From Bacillota bacterium (GTDB lineage: Bacteria > Bacillota > Clostridia > Lachnospirales > Lachnospiraceae), in the NCBI GenBank assembly GCA_023390555.1, contig JAEWCQ010000032.1, positions 22,511 to 86,510 on the forward strand: a DNA stretch of 64,000 bases, read 5' to 3'. The translations under genes were made by a program, and so were the position numbers. How positions within the stretch are numbered: position 1 is the stretch's first letter; each line of letters starts with the position of its first letter. Below are positions 25,024-35,234 of the stretch, piece by piece. Below the pieces are notes generated by a model. It did no database searches, was not told the DNA's origin, and saw nothing but the letters and a program-made list of their open reading frames with translations.

Positions 25024-27780
25024 CTATTTTATCTTCATTCCCGCACGATATCCTGCAGCATAGTTGAAATACTTACCATATTCTGTCACTTTTCCTTCCG
25101 GAACGCAGATCACAAGCTTTTTATTGGATCCCCGGATTGCATCGTTGCCCGCTTTCTTAAACTTCGCGCAAGAAACGGTAAGCCGTGACAGATTTTTGCA
25201 CCCATAAAATGCTTTGCTCCCGATCTGGGTCAGATTAGAACCCAGTGTAACATTCTTTAACGAAAGATTCTTTGAAAAGGCTTCCGCCGCTATACCGGTA
25301 ATTTTGTACTCATAGTTGCCCAGTTTTACTTTCGAACCAATACGGACAGTAGAGACCTTGGGATTCTTCAAACCGACCACAGAAACACAGCCTGTCCCGT
25401 TTGTTTCCGCATTTGTTACCTGATACTTGACATTGCCGACGACATAGATATAGGAATCTTTCGCAGCAATTTCCAGATGAATGGTCTTTTGTGCACTCTG
25501 GTACAGTTTTGTTTCGGCTGCGTTTACTGTAATACTGACGTCTCCCAGCCCTTTTGTATGTACATACCCATAGGAATCTACGACAGCGACTGACGAATCT
25601 GTGGATTTATACGTCAGATTTCCACCTCCGGAACTCTTGCACTGCAATAAAAAACCATCGGACTGGTAAACGGATTTTACTGTTATACTCTGCGTACCTT
25701 TTCCTACCGTGACCGGGACAGGTTCGGATGAAGCCTCATCGAACCAGAGATTTTCATCCGCATAAACGGTCACATATGCGGTTCCCACTCCCGTACCTTT
25801 CAGATTGCCATTATCATCCACCGTGACGATGGAAGTGTCGGAGGACTGATAATGTAACGTACCGTTTCCGGTAGCGCTAACCGTAAGCCTTACACCTTCC
25901 TTCCCATAGGTCAGCTGGTAAGCATTTTTTGCGGCCTGCACAGTCTGGACACGGAGCAGCTGCTGATATACTTTCTCTGCTCTTGTAAGCTTTGTATAAG
26001 CATCTTCTGCTACCATTCCCTTTTCTTTCGAACTTAACTGATCAAAACTCGCCCTTGAAGCCTGAATTGCCGTCCCGCTTTTTCGTGTTATGGAATCCGG
26101 CAGGTCATACATAGTCCCCAGTGTAGTCCACACATGAAGGAACGACGTCAGCCTTTCATATGCACCCTCTATCTCCGTATCCTGCTTCATTTCGTCTGTT
26201 AATGCATTATATGCAGCATTTGCTTCCTCGAGTTCGTCTTTGCAGCCGTAAGTGTAGGTGACGCTTGCAATTGTATTCACGGCATCTAAAAATACCTCTT
26301 TGTATGTCTTATACGCATACTGTGCCGTATAAGTCACATCGGATTTCACCGTAGGAAGAACGGTATCCGTCCCATAAAACAGCCCGTCTCCATTTTTCCA
26401 TCCGGTAAAAAAATAGACATATTCCGAATCCGCTCTCTTCTCCGTTGAGCCGCCGTATTTCGGACGTGCGGCATACTCGTAAGTTTCCGCTGTCACCGTT
26501 CCCTCCACATCCCAGGTGACAGAGCAGATCTTCTTCTTCAGTTTGATACAGAAATCTGATCCATCATATTCCGGTGCGAACCCTTCATTACTGAGATTGA
26601 ACTGATCCGCATCCGACGGCGTCGGCACATAACTGCCATCTCCCCTGGCAATACTTCTTCCGTCATATACATAGCTTGCACTTGCCATATAGGTGAGAAA
26701 AAGCGGATACGCAAGCGTATCGGTCAAAATGAAATACTGTTCTGTTACGTCCCCGCTCGCAAGATATACATCATCTGAAATCTGCATATCCCCTCCAAGC
26801 ACAATCGGATCTCCATATTTATAGTAAATACTGTTGCCGTATACCGCCGCCTGATTTCCCGAAATCGTTCCACTGTTTAAAACCATGCTGGCATTTACAT
26901 GATATTTCACCGTATAGGGCGCCGGCAGAGCATTTGTATACTCCTCTCTGCCATCATAATAGATGCCACCCCCAAACCGGGATGTATTATCACATATGGA
27001 ACCACCATTCATCGTAAACGTACAATGTGGGAACGACACACAGACTGCTCCATAGATTCCATGGTTATCTTTTATGACACCGCCGTTCATCGTAAATTTT
27101 GTGTTATTGGGGTAATTTCCTAATCCGTAACCTTTCAGCAGTACACCTCCTGACGCATAACCAAATTCACCGACTGCCGTATTATCATGAATCGTCCCGC
27201 CATTCAGTTCAAATTCCGCACCATATTCAGCAATCACCGGAGCACAGACAGCGGAACTGTCTGTTGATGTTCCATTGAAATTCCGGATTTCCGTCCGGGC
27301 ACCCGCATCCTGTTCCATCGTGACACAGGTGTCATATCCATAAATGGTAATCAGTGCCGTCTCTGTTCCGCTCATCGGAACATTTCCGCCATCCACTATG
27401 ATGTTATTCAATTCCAGCCGGAGGCCTTTCCCCAAAGCGCCGGACAAGCTAATCATCGGTCGATTCCAGTTGCTTTCATCCTGTTTCAGCACACCGCCTC
27501 CGGTCAGACAATAAGTGTATCCCGGCGTAAACTGAGCGGACAACCTCAAAACATTTGTCACGTATACGGTATCCTCCTGTGGGATATAAATCGTAACTGT
27601 TTTCTGGTCTGCGTCCGTACTTCCATACCGTTCAACCAGTTCTTCAATAGAGGAAACAGTGATTTTTTCAGCACTGGTTTCCGTTTGTCCTTCATCGGCC
27701 CCAGAAACACTTTCCAACGAAGTACAAAACATCACGACTGCCAGTACAAGACTGCATATCCGTAACCTGATTTTTCCCAT
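25024..27780 (-). CDS. Secreted surface protein: beta-helix, Listeria-Bacteroides, BIG2 and LRR modules
   Basis: 918 aa from the ATG with GGGGGA five bases upstream. Signal peptide at 1-30. Residues ~35-410 form a repetitive region with recurring asparagine/glycine turns (FELNGGTIHDN, KFTMNGGVIKDN, TFTMNGGSICDN), likely a right-handed beta-helix. A Listeria-Bacteroides type repeat follows (YFFTGWKNG, YTAQYA). Then come a helical spacer, two BIG2-like Ig domains (SSDTSIVTVDDNGNL, STDSSVAVVDSYGYV) and a C-terminal LRR_5 module (LTQIGSKAFYGCKNL). No LPxTG. Its C-terminal ~340 residues are paralogous to the next gene. Probably a surface or secreted adhesin, with unknown ligand. Confidence 0.75.
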   Translation of the reverse strand: MGKIRLRICSLVLAVVMFCTSLESVSGADEGQTETSAEKITVSSIEELVERYGSTDADQKTVTIYIPQEDTVYVTNVLRLSAQFTPGYTYCLTGGGVLKQDESNWNRPMISLSGALGKGLRLELNNIIVDGGNVPMSGTETALITIYGYDTCVTMEQDAGARTEIRNFNGTSTDSSAVCAPVIAEYGAEFELNGGTIHDNTAVGEFGYASGGVLLKGYGLGNYPNNTKFTMNGGVIKDNHGIYGAVCVSFPHCTFTMNGGSICDNTSRFGGGIYYDGREEYTNALPAPYTVKYHVNASMVLNSGTISGNQAAVYGNSIYYKYGDPIVLGGDMQISDDVYLASGDVTEQYFILTDTLAYPLFLTYMASASYVYDGRSIARGDGSYVPTPSDADQFNLSNEGFAPEYDGSDFCIKLKKKICSVTWDVEGTVTAETYEYAARPKYGGSTEKRADSEYVYFFTGWKNGDGLFYGTDTVLPTVKSDVTYTAQYAYKTYKEVFLDAVNTIASVTYTYGCKDELEEANAAYNALTDEMKQDTEIEGAYERLTSFLHVWTTLGTMYDLPDSITRKSGTAIQASRASFDQLSSKEKGMVAEDAYTKLTRAEKVYQQLLRVQTVQAAKNAYQLTYGKEGVRLTVSATGNGTLHYQSSDTSIVTVDDNGNLKGTGVGTAYVTVYADENLWFDEASSEPVPVTVGKGTQSITVKSVYQSDGFLLQCKSSGGGNLTYKSTDSSVAVVDSYGYVHTKGLGDVSITVNAAETKLYQSAQKTIHLEIAAKDSYIYVVGNVKYQVTNAETNGTGCVSVVGLKNPKVSTVRIGSKVKLGNYEYKITGIAAEAFSKNLSLKNVTLGSNLTQIGSKAFYGCKNLSRLTVSCAKFKKAGNDAIRGSNKKLVICVPEGKVTEYGKYFNYAAGYRAGMKIK

Positions 27781-27849
27781 CCTTGTCCCCCTATCCATCC
27801 GAACGTATAACAAAATTTATCACTGTGATACACTGATCTGCTAAAAAAC

Positions 27850-30621
27850 TTATCCTTTTTTTACGGTCATTGACTGTTTAAAACCGGTAGCTGAAGTAAA
27901 GAGATTTTTGTAAACCTTAAGTTTGGAGGAGGGTACTTTGATAGACAGTTTTTTATAGGTGCCGCTGATTGCTTTCGAACCGACGGATTGCAATACGGCG
28001 GAAGAGATCTGCAATGTTTTTAACCCACTGCACCCTGAAAAAGCATTCTTACCAATGGTCTTTACATTTTTTCCTATTGAAACACCGGCAAGTTTTTTGT
28101 TGTTATAAAAGGCCTTTTCGCTGATGGCCGTAATTTTATAGGAATAACTTCCAATCTGAACTGTGTTGCCGATTTTTACCGATGTCTTTGTTTTATCTGC
28201 CATACCCGTAACAGCAACTGTCCCATTCCCGTTAGTGGAAGCACTGGTCACCTTATACTTTATGTTCTTGACGGTATAAGTCTTACCCTTGATTGCCTTG
28301 ATGTTCATGGTATAGGTCTTTACCGCACTGTTGTAATGATTCGTAGATGCAGCAGTAACCGTAAATTTCACCGTTCCTGCCCCTACGACCGTAACCGTTC
28401 CTGTACGGTCAACCTTCGCGACAGCTGTATCGGATGAACGATAAGTCAGTGCTCCATCCCCGCTGGTTCCTGCGTTCAGGCGGAAAGAACTGCTCTGACT
28501 TTCAGGCTTTAATGTGATACTCTGACTTCCTTTTGTCACGTTGACCGTAACGACAGTCGTACACGCGTCAAACCATTCATTCCCGTTTGCCGTAACCGTA
28601 ATCTTTGCTTTCCCGATACCAACTGCCGTCACATTTCCGGCTGCATCGACCGAGGCTACCTGCTTATTATCCGAAGCATAGGTAATCGCAGCATTGGTTT
28701 TGACACCATTACTCCTGGCAACTGCAGAAAGATTGAAAGCGGCTGTCCCATACGTCACCGAATAGACTTCCTGATCCGTTGTCAGATTCTGTGCCCGCAG
28801 CAATAACCGGTATGCTTTTTCTGCATTGACCAGTTCCTGATACTCGGTATCCGTGACCATGGCTTTCTTTTCCGATGAAAGGGCATCATAATTCGTACGT
28901 GCCAGCATAATTGCCGTTTTGTCAGCTATCGTAATTCCGGTTGCATTTCGTTCTGCAAGATCACGGATATTGTCATAAACTGTACTGATATCCGCATCCT
29001 GTGTCGTAAAAGTAAGGCAGATGTCACGCGGGCGGCTTCCATCCGTACCCAGATTGATAAACGATGTTTTTGCACCTCTCTTCAGCACCAGAACATAAGT
29101 CTTTCCCGGCTCTAAGATCCCGCTTTTCACACGTACCAGCCCTGTCTCTTCATCATAGTATAGCTGGCTTGCATCACTGATATGGCTTGGATACGTCTCT
29201 TCATTTTCTGTCCCCGCATTTCTCGTGGAATACTGGTCAAAGGTAAATGATGCCACCTTGGAACCCAGCATGTCTTCCACATTGAGAAACCCGATATCTT
29301 TGTCCGCTGAAACTCCGCCTTCTGTAACCGCCGCAGACGCCTCATAGATACTCATATAGGAAAACAGTGATTCGCAGAAACCCGGAGTTGCAATGTTGCC
29401 TTCACTTGACCAGCCTGTAGCACCCAACGTATAAATCGAACTATAATCCGTCAGCAGCGTTTTTAAATACAGATAGTTTCCATAGGAAGATATTTCGCTC
29501 CTGTTATAGGTCTTTTCAACGATGCCCAAGGAGAATCCACAGTCATTTGGATAGAGCTTGTCCATAATATATAAATCGTAATACGGGTATTTGGAGTTCG
29601 CATCCAGTTGGCCCAGTGCATAGCCGAACAGATTGGCCTTAATCTCATAATTTTCCGTACCGAATTTTACGGCATTGGGCAACCCGATTCCATCGTACAG
29701 ATTATAAGTCAGCAAAGAACTGGAAAAATCTCCGACTGCCAAATCGGAACGGTTTACTGTGACAACCGTTGAAAGGCTTCCCAGGCTTGCAGAGGCTGCT
29801 CCCACTCCTCCGTATACCGTAATCACAGTCGTCCCGTTTGCAATCGCATTGATCTTAATGGATCTCGACGAATTATAGGAAACGGTAGCCACGCTCGGAT
29901 TGCTGCTTGTCATAATAGTAGAACTACTGAACAAGGTCCCGCCGTATGCCGCACAGTTTTCAATGACGGATACTCCCGATGTACCGGCATCTGAATCCGT
30001 TGTGCTATCATCAATGGTAATTGCCGGATTGATATACGGAATCTTTCCCGTATACAAGTTTTTGGTGACGGATTTTGCCGCAGCGGTGGAATTCTCCACA
30101 ACGCCACTTATGTATAACCGCGCAAAGTCATAACTGCCTTGTGGGGTATTATTTTTCAATGTGATTGTAAAATAAGCAATATATCCCGCCATATTTCCGG
30201 AGGTATCATAATATACCTCGCTGTCTTTATTGAAGGTGACCGTTGTTACATAGGAAGTACCTGCAATTGCCTCACCTGTAGCAGGATCTATGATTGTATA
30301 AATATCCTTTACATCCGCAGCGGTGGATTTGTTTGTTATCAGCTGCGGTGTCACTGTGATATCTGCCGTATATGCTGTTCCCTCTTCGAACGGTGTCAAC
30401 TGCGGCAGCTTGACACCGATCTTACACTCCTGCTCACTTTCCAGTGACAGGATGGTAGATGCGGAATCTGCCCAAACCGTATCGAATGTATAGCCGGCCA
30501 GCTGATAGGTATTTGCTGTCTCACCAGCCAACGCCACATTTGACAACGGACCTGTCAGCAGGAAGCAGATCATCAGGATTCCTGCTGTAAACTGATGCAC
30601 ATTCCTTTTTATCATCTTCAT
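27850..30621 (-). CDS. Secreted surface protein: Ig-like N-terminus with BIG2 and LRR modules
   Basis: 923 aa with a signal peptide (GILMICFLLTGPLSNVALAG). The N-terminal ~540 residues are beta-rich, with an Ig-like stretch (VATVSYNSSRSIKINAIANG) and a later segment like SbsA-type Ig (GKTYVLVLKRG ... CLTFTTQD). A helical spacer, two BIG2-like domains (ASDNKQVASVDAAGNVTAVG, SSDTAVAKVDRTGTVTVVG) and a C-terminal LRR_5 module (VKTIGKNAFSGCSGLKTL) follow. The C-terminal third parallels the neighbouring 918-aa protein, so the two are tandem paralogs with different N-termini. No sortase signal. Confidence 0.75.
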   Translation of the reverse strand: MKMIKRNVHQFTAGILMICFLLTGPLSNVALAGETANTYQLAGYTFDTVWADSASTILSLESEQECKIGVKLPQLTPFEEGTAYTADITVTPQLITNKSTAADVKDIYTIIDPATGEAIAGTSYVTTVTFNKDSEVYYDTSGNMAGYIAYFTITLKNNTPQGSYDFARLYISGVVENSTAAAKSVTKNLYTGKIPYINPAITIDDSTTDSDAGTSGVSVIENCAAYGGTLFSSSTIMTSSNPSVATVSYNSSRSIKINAIANGTTVITVYGGVGAASASLGSLSTVVTVNRSDLAVGDFSSSLLTYNLYDGIGLPNAVKFGTENYEIKANLFGYALGQLDANSKYPYYDLYIMDKLYPNDCGFSLGIVEKTYNRSEISSYGNYLYLKTLLTDYSSIYTLGATGWSSEGNIATPGFCESLFSYMSIYEASAAVTEGGVSADKDIGFLNVEDMLGSKVASFTFDQYSTRNAGTENEETYPSHISDASQLYYDEETGLVRVKSGILEPGKTYVLVLKRGAKTSFINLGTDGSRPRDICLTFTTQDADISTVYDNIRDLAERNATGITIADKTAIMLARTNYDALSSEKKAMVTDTEYQELVNAEKAYRLLLRAQNLTTDQEVYSVTYGTAAFNLSAVARSNGVKTNAAITYASDNKQVASVDAAGNVTAVGIGKAKITVTANGNEWFDACTTVVTVNVTKGSQSITLKPESQSSSFRLNAGTSGDGALTYRSSDTAVAKVDRTGTVTVVGAGTVKFTVTAASTNHYNSAVKTYTMNIKAIKGKTYTVKNIKYKVTSASTNGNGTVAVTGMADKTKTSVKIGNTVQIGSYSYKITAISEKAFYNNKKLAGVSIGKNVKTIGKNAFSGCSGLKTLQISSAVLQSVGSKAISGTYKKLSIKVPSSKLKVYKNLFTSATGFKQSMTVKKG

Positions 30622-30740
30622 GTTTTCTCCTCCTCAGTTCCTTTCCTACCGGAATCTTTTGCTTTTGGCTTATGCCTGCCGGCAAAAGATTCCGTTCTCT
30701 TACTTTAATATAGGTGCTAATGGGGAATGCATTCCTGTCT

Positions 30741-31664
30741 TTAATTAACCGTAAAGATAAACGATACGTCAGCTCCTAATGATCTTCCAGGATTTGCCCC
30801 GCTTACCCCGCTGTCAAATACCAGTGTATACGTATCTGCCGGAATAAGGGAGGAAATAATCACCGGAACTTTCCAGTTACCGCTGACAGATGCCTCTGTA
30901 CCGATTGTCAGATATGTACCGGTAACATCCGTATTGCTGCTGTCCAGCAGCATGTAATTTGTCCCTGCCACATTATTTGATGCAAATGTGTTCGATGCAT
31001 TGAATCCGGAACTGAACAGCAGATCAAATTCATAATCACCGGAACCGTCTGTCGGTAAGGTTGCCGCTGCTGAAATGGTATTGACAAAACCGTCACTGTC
31101 CGTGTTGCGTTTTGTTTCCGTAATATAAGTGCTTCCAAGATTGTTCAGTTTCATGTAATGATTCAGACCCTGCCAGCCATAACCGGAGGAGGAGCCCACA
31201 GTCACATTTAAGGTACCGTAGGCAACGATCAGATTGTCCGGCGAATACCACACTCCACTGCCGGAGGCCCCCGATTGCTGCGGACCCGCCACATAATATA
31301 CCGTGATAGTTACCGTACCTGCGTTTCCAAAGGTTGCCCGCCCGGATGAACGATTCACATCTGCAATCGCATTATTACTGCTGTACCACTCATAGTGGCA
31401 GTCCCCCGACGTATAGCTGGTTCCAAGATCCGTGTTAATATAGGCCAGCCGGGCACTGATACTCGCAGAAGTTGCCGTTAACGTTGCCTGAGTTCCTGCC
31501 GTAACCGTTCCGGGACTGGAGATCGTTGAAGTCCCCCAGGTGCTCCCCGTATCCGGGGTCGGAACCGTCTGTGTCGCAGCCGCGGATGCGAGCGTTGATA
31601 ACAGAACTACCAGGGTAAGCGCAAGTGCCATGCCCGAAGAAATCTTTCTTTTCAAATCATGCAT
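30741..31664 (-). CDS. Secreted Ig-like domain protein
   Basis: 307 aa starting MHDLKRKISSG, with AAGGAG before the ATG. The longer in-frame start at 31697 has no such site. A signal peptide (MALALTLVVLLSTLASAAA) leads a beta-rich protein with one BIG2-like domain (SNNAIADVNRSSGRATFGN) and a C-terminal Ig-like segment ending GADVSFIFTVN. There are no LRR modules. It lies between MoxR and the two larger surface proteins, in the same direction. The function is unknown. Confidence 0.7.
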   Translation of the reverse strand: MHDLKRKISSGMALALTLVVLLSTLASAAATQTVPTPDTGSTWGTSTISSPGTVTAGTQATLTATSASISARLAYINTDLGTSYTSGDCHYEWYSSNNAIADVNRSSGRATFGNAGTVTITVYYVAGPQQSGASGSGVWYSPDNLIVAYGTLNVTVGSSSGYGWQGLNHYMKLNNLGSTYITETKRNTDSDGFVNTISAAATLPTDGSGDYEFDLLFSSGFNASNTFASNNVAGTNYMLLDSSNTDVTGTYLTIGTEASVSGNWKVPVIISSLIPADTYTLVFDSGVSGANPGRSLGADVSFIFTVN

Positions 31665-31780
31665 AAATACTCCTTTCTGGATGCTGCTGCATCTCAAAAC
31701 ATTCCTGTTGACAATATCTGTAACAATCGATTATTACCAAATTCTCTATGTCAAACGGCGTCCCGTGCTGACCTACTGAT

Positions 31781-32737
31781 TCATTTGTGTGACTTTTCCC
31801 TTTTTAAAATGCTCGGTTCTTTAACTTCTTCCAAAATCTGCAGCAATATGTCCTTTTCCTTCATATGATGCATTCTCGCCTTTGCGGTAAGTAGAATCCG
31901 ATGTCCGCAGACATCCTGATACAGATCTTTCACATCTTTGGGTGCCACAAAATCTCTCCCCTCCACATATGCCTTTCCTTTTGCCATCTGTATAAATGCC
32001 AGCACCCCCCGCGGGGATACCCCCTGCAGAATATCGGGATGAGCTCTGGTTTGTTCGCATAATCGGGCCGCGTATAAAACGACATCATCATGTACATAGC
32101 AGCGGTTTACTTCATCCATCATGAAAAGCAGCTCTTCTTTTGTAACAACCTGTGCGACCTGATCCAGCGGATTGATTCCCGCCTGCCTCGCTTTCACAAT
32201 CTGAAGCTGTTCCTGTATGGAAGGATAGCCAATGCTCAGACAGATCATAAACCGGTCGAGCTGGGAATCCGGAAGCCGCTGTGTTCCCGCACTGCCGATT
32301 GGATTCTGTGTCGCAATACAGACAAACGGAGCGGAAAGATCATAGGTGCTGCCGTCTACGGTCACTTTCTGTTCTTCCATGACTTCCAATAATGCAGCCT
32401 GTGTCTTAGCCGATGTACGATTGATCTCATCCGCCAGCAGCAAATTGCAGAAAACCGCACCCGGAACATATTCCAGACGTTCCGACTCCTTATTCCAAAT
32501 ACTGAACCCTACCAGATCACTTGCCATCGTATCTGCAGTAAACTGCACTCTGTGATAGTTCAGATTCATTACTCTGCTGAACGCGACCGCCGTCTGGGTT
32601 TTTCCCACTCCTGGTACATCTTCCAATAGAATATGGCCTCCTGCGAGAACCGCCATTAAAATCTTACTGAGACATTCATCCTTTCCGACAATTACTTTCT
32701 TCAATTCCTGTTGTATCTGTTCCGTTTTCTGTCTCAT
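31781..32737 (-). CDS. MoxR family AAA+ ATPase
   Basis: 318 aa from MRQKTEQIQQ, whose ATG follows GCAGGGACGG. A longer frame lies inside the upstream gene. Walker A is in DVPGVGKTQ (~40-48), Walker B is LLADEINR, and sensor and arginine-finger regions follow (ATQNPIGSAGTQRLPDSQLDRF). MoxR ATPases act as chaperones for assembly of membrane or extracellular complexes together with DUF58 proteins. The start overlaps the end of the 386-aa surface gene, and the DUF58 partner lies ~7 kb downstream beyond three surface protein genes. Confidence 0.92.
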   Translation of the reverse strand: MRQKTEQIQQELKKVIVGKDECLSKILMAVLAGGHILLEDVPGVGKTQTAVAFSRVMNLNYHRVQFTADTMASDLVGFSIWNKESERLEYVPGAVFCNLLLADEINRTSAKTQAALLEVMEEQKVTVDGSTYDLSAPFVCIATQNPIGSAGTQRLPDSQLDRFMICLSIGYPSIQEQLQIVKARQAGINPLDQVAQVVTKEELLFMMDEVNRCYVHDDVVLYAARLCEQTRAHPDILQGVSPRGVLAFIQMAKGKAYVEGRDFVAPKDVKDLYQDVCGHRILLTAKARMHHMKEKDILLQILEEVKEPSILKREKSHK

Positions 32738-33836
32738 AACCGTCCCTGCCTCTCTGTTTTTTCTGTGAAACCCCGGTAAAGGATGCAGCCAGAACAAGCG
32801 CCGCACTGAATGCCAGTAACCAGTGCATTCCTCCCTCTTTCTTCGCTATCGCAATATTTCCTTTCTGCATGCCTTCTGTATCTGATGAGGCACTCAATTT
32901 CTGTGCTGTATAGGTAACCGGTCTTTTTGTACTGCCTTCCGCTGATTTGGGAGACTCTGTTTCCTTTGTTTCAGCCTCATTCGAGTAGCTGGCTCCGCTT
33001 TCGCTTTTCTGCATCCCCTCTCCGGAAATGCTTCCCGATGCAGCGGAGGCTGTCATCTGATTTGATGTCACTGTATATGCTTCGTCAGAATTTGTCCTTT
33101 CCGGTTCTTTCTCAATGCTATCCTGACTGACTGGATTATCTGCCTGTTCTGTGTCCTCTACCTGCTTCCCGTCTTCCTTCTCCGTCGATATTTCTTCCGT
33201 ATCACCCGGATTGTTTTCTTTGTTATTATCATCCAGGAGGACAGTATCATCCTCGCTGACCGGTTCTCCCTGCAGGTCTTCCTGCTCCGTATCTTGCGGT
33301 TCACTTCCAACGTCTTCTTCATCCCCCGTATCATCCTGCTCTGATTTCGTGCCGTCATCATATACCTGATCTTTGTGTGCATCCTTCGGGGCATCTCCCG
33401 TCGTAAATGTATAAACCTGTTCAACTATGGATTCGGAACTGTTAGCTGCAGTTAAAGTGCCGTCAATACGAATGTTATATGCCATATTCGGATATAGATC
33501 CGCTAGTTTTACATAAATATGCTGGCGATATATAAAATCAGGAGAAAATACAATCTGGGCCGGAATGACCTCTCCGTCATCGGTAGAAACCGTAATTGCT
33601 TTTGCATTCTTTTCCTGATATTGGGCAGATGATACATTATGGGTAAATGCCAGGTCGATCGTTACCGTGGTAGCAACCCCGACAGAGCCGTTTGAGGGCT
33701 CCGCATAATATAATATGGGTTCATTGCCGCTGACTGCAGCAGGTACATCATACGTGATTCCTCCGCATACAAGCACAAACAGGACCGCCAGAATTATGCA
33801 TTTTTTATGTATAAATTTCATTTTCAATTTCTTCAC
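32676..33836 (-). CDS. Membrane-anchored Ig-like (Big_5) surface protein with acidic stalk
   Basis: 386 aa. A signal peptide (CIILAVLFVLVCGGITYDVPA) precedes an SbsA-type Ig domain (PSNGSVGVATTVTIDLAFTH to VYTFTTGDAP, ~45-150). A long acidic Glu/Asp/Ser/Thr-rich stalk (~155-320) follows, then a C-terminal membrane helix (HWLLAFSAALVLAASFTGV) and a short basic/hydrophilic tail. It overlaps the moxR start by 62 nt. It is the first gene of the surface operon. Confidence 0.75.
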   Translation of the reverse strand: MKKLKMKFIHKKCIILAVLFVLVCGGITYDVPAAVSGNEPILYYAEPSNGSVGVATTVTIDLAFTHNVSSAQYQEKNAKAITVSTDDGEVIPAQIVFSPDFIYRQHIYVKLADLYPNMAYNIRIDGTLTAANSSESIVEQVYTFTTGDAPKDAHKDQVYDDGTKSEQDDTGDEEDVGSEPQDTEQEDLQGEPVSEDDTVLLDDNNKENNPGDTEEISTEKEDGKQVEDTEQADNPVSQDSIEKEPERTNSDEAYTVTSNQMTASAASGSISGEGMQKSESGASYSNEAETKETESPKSAEGSTKRPVTYTAQKLSASSDTEGMQKGNIAIAKKEGGMHWLLAFSAALVLAASFTGVSQKKQRGRDGYETENGTDTTGIEESNCRKG

Positions 33837-33865
33837 TGCAAGCGCTCCCCCATCTGTTTATTCTC

Positions 33866-34996
33866 TTACTGTGCACTACTTTTTCCCATACCTGCCTTAC
33901 GAATACCTACCCCAGACAATATCTGCTGATAGCTCTCGTCATGAATCGTCAGATTTTCATATTCTTTATAAAAATTCGTTACTTCCTGCTTTAAATCAAA
34001 ATCTGTATAATAATCGGGATAGATCGTTTTTCCCAGCCATATCATTGCAAAAAAAGTCTCCATGTCCCCTTCCTGCCCCCAGCGTGTCGCACCGACCGGA
34101 AGGTGGTAGACTCTCTTTTCTTCCACCGCTCGTAGCCCGTTCCACGTATCCTCTTTTAAAAGACTATCCGCTGTCTCCGTTTCCTGAGTGATGATTACAT
34201 CCGGGTCCCAGATGAAGAGCTGCTCAGCTGTTGCATAGTAATTCTTTCCGTCATTCTGCAGATCCTCACCCGCCGAAACTACCTCACATCCAACAGCAGT
34301 AATCCAGTCATACCCGATGGAATCCAGACCATCGGTCATTGAAGTCCCATTCATACAATGATATACTGATACCTTTTCGCCGGCAGGAATCTTCGCAGCA
34401 TCCTCGGTGACTTTTTCTATCACCTCCTGATAATAATCAGCGATTCCATTTGCCGCAGTTTCCGATGCACCGCCTGTCAGTTCTCCTATCATCCGGATCA
34501 GTGCAATCTGCTGCGTCATGTCAGTATATCCGACTACCAGATATGGAATATCCAATTTATCCAACTTGCCTTTTATACTTTTTGTGTTGTACATATCCTG
34601 TTTGATGAGAATAACGTCCGGATTTAGTTTCAGCAGTTCCTCTGCGTTAATATCTCCCCCGGATTGTACCACTGTCTTGTCCTTCAGTCCGGGATCAATC
34701 TGCTGTAACAAAGCATCACTCTTTATCCCATTTGGACAGGCTGACATCTTATCCCCGGCCCCAATCAAAACCATGACCTCACCCGAAAAGGAGTCGAGTG
34801 CCGCTATCGTTTGGATATCCTTCGGTACCCGGACTTTCCTTCCCGCACTGTCAAGGTAAAGGTCACCCCCCTGCTGTTCCGATGATTGGAGAACATTTCC
34901 GGAACTTTCTGCCACACTTCCACTTCCTGCACAACCGGCAAGAAATACGAATAGCAGCAAGACCAGAACCAGGCTATTCTTTTTTAGACTGTTCAT
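33866..34996 (-). CDS. Iron/cobalamin-type ABC substrate-binding lipoprotein
   Basis: 376 aa with a signal peptide and lipobox (FVFLAGCAGSG), then a Peripla_BP_2 fold like BtuF/FepB (LNPDVILIKQDMYN, GYDWITAVGCEVVSAG, WDPDVIITQETETAD, HLPVGATRWGQEGDMETFFAMI). The C-terminal end (KTIYPDYYTDFDLKQEVTNFYKEY) matches a subgroup seen with archaeal and clostridial Fe/siderophore/cobalamin importers. It has its own transcript (a terminator and ~350 nt separate it from the operon upstream) but shares a 14-base motif with the permease promoter region. The ligand is unknown. Confidence 0.85.
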   Translation of the reverse strand: MNSLKKNSLVLVLLLFVFLAGCAGSGSVAESSGNVLQSSEQQGGDLYLDSAGRKVRVPKDIQTIAALDSFSGEVMVLIGAGDKMSACPNGIKSDALLQQIDPGLKDKTVVQSGGDINAEELLKLNPDVILIKQDMYNTKSIKGKLDKLDIPYLVVGYTDMTQQIALIRMIGELTGGASETAANGIADYYQEVIEKVTEDAAKIPAGEKVSVYHCMNGTSMTDGLDSIGYDWITAVGCEVVSAGEDLQNDGKNYYATAEQLFIWDPDVIITQETETADSLLKEDTWNGLRAVEEKRVYHLPVGATRWGQEGDMETFFAMIWLGKTIYPDYYTDFDLKQEVTNFYKEYENLTIHDESYQQILSGVGIRKAGMGKSSAQ

Positions 34997-35085
34997 TTTG
35001 AAAAACCTCCCTTCAAAATAAGCATCGTAAAATCAAACTATTTCCGGTTTTGTTCTGTTTTCACAGATACTTCCTGGATTTAACA

Positions 35086-35131
35086 TTTGTTTTGTTTATT
35101 GTTCAAATAAAACATTATAAAACAAAACAAA
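35086..35131 (-). promoter_or_regulatory. Palindromic promoter/operator of the ABC binding protein
   Basis: Imperfect inverted repeat: TTTGTTTTGTTTA at 35086-35098 mirrored by TAAAACAAAACAAA at 35118-35131. On the minus strand TATAAT falls at its edge, so binding would block the promoter. The 14-mer TTGTTTTGTTTATT is repeated exactly at 41312-41325. A plausible operator for the nearby MarR-family protein. Confidence 0.5.
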
Positions 35132-35234
35132 ACCATACACATTGCAACTTTTTTTGAGAATATCATAAGAAAAAACATTCGTCAATATTTTTTTAGTCAT
35201 CTAATAATTATATTTCTAAATTTTTAAAAAGAAA

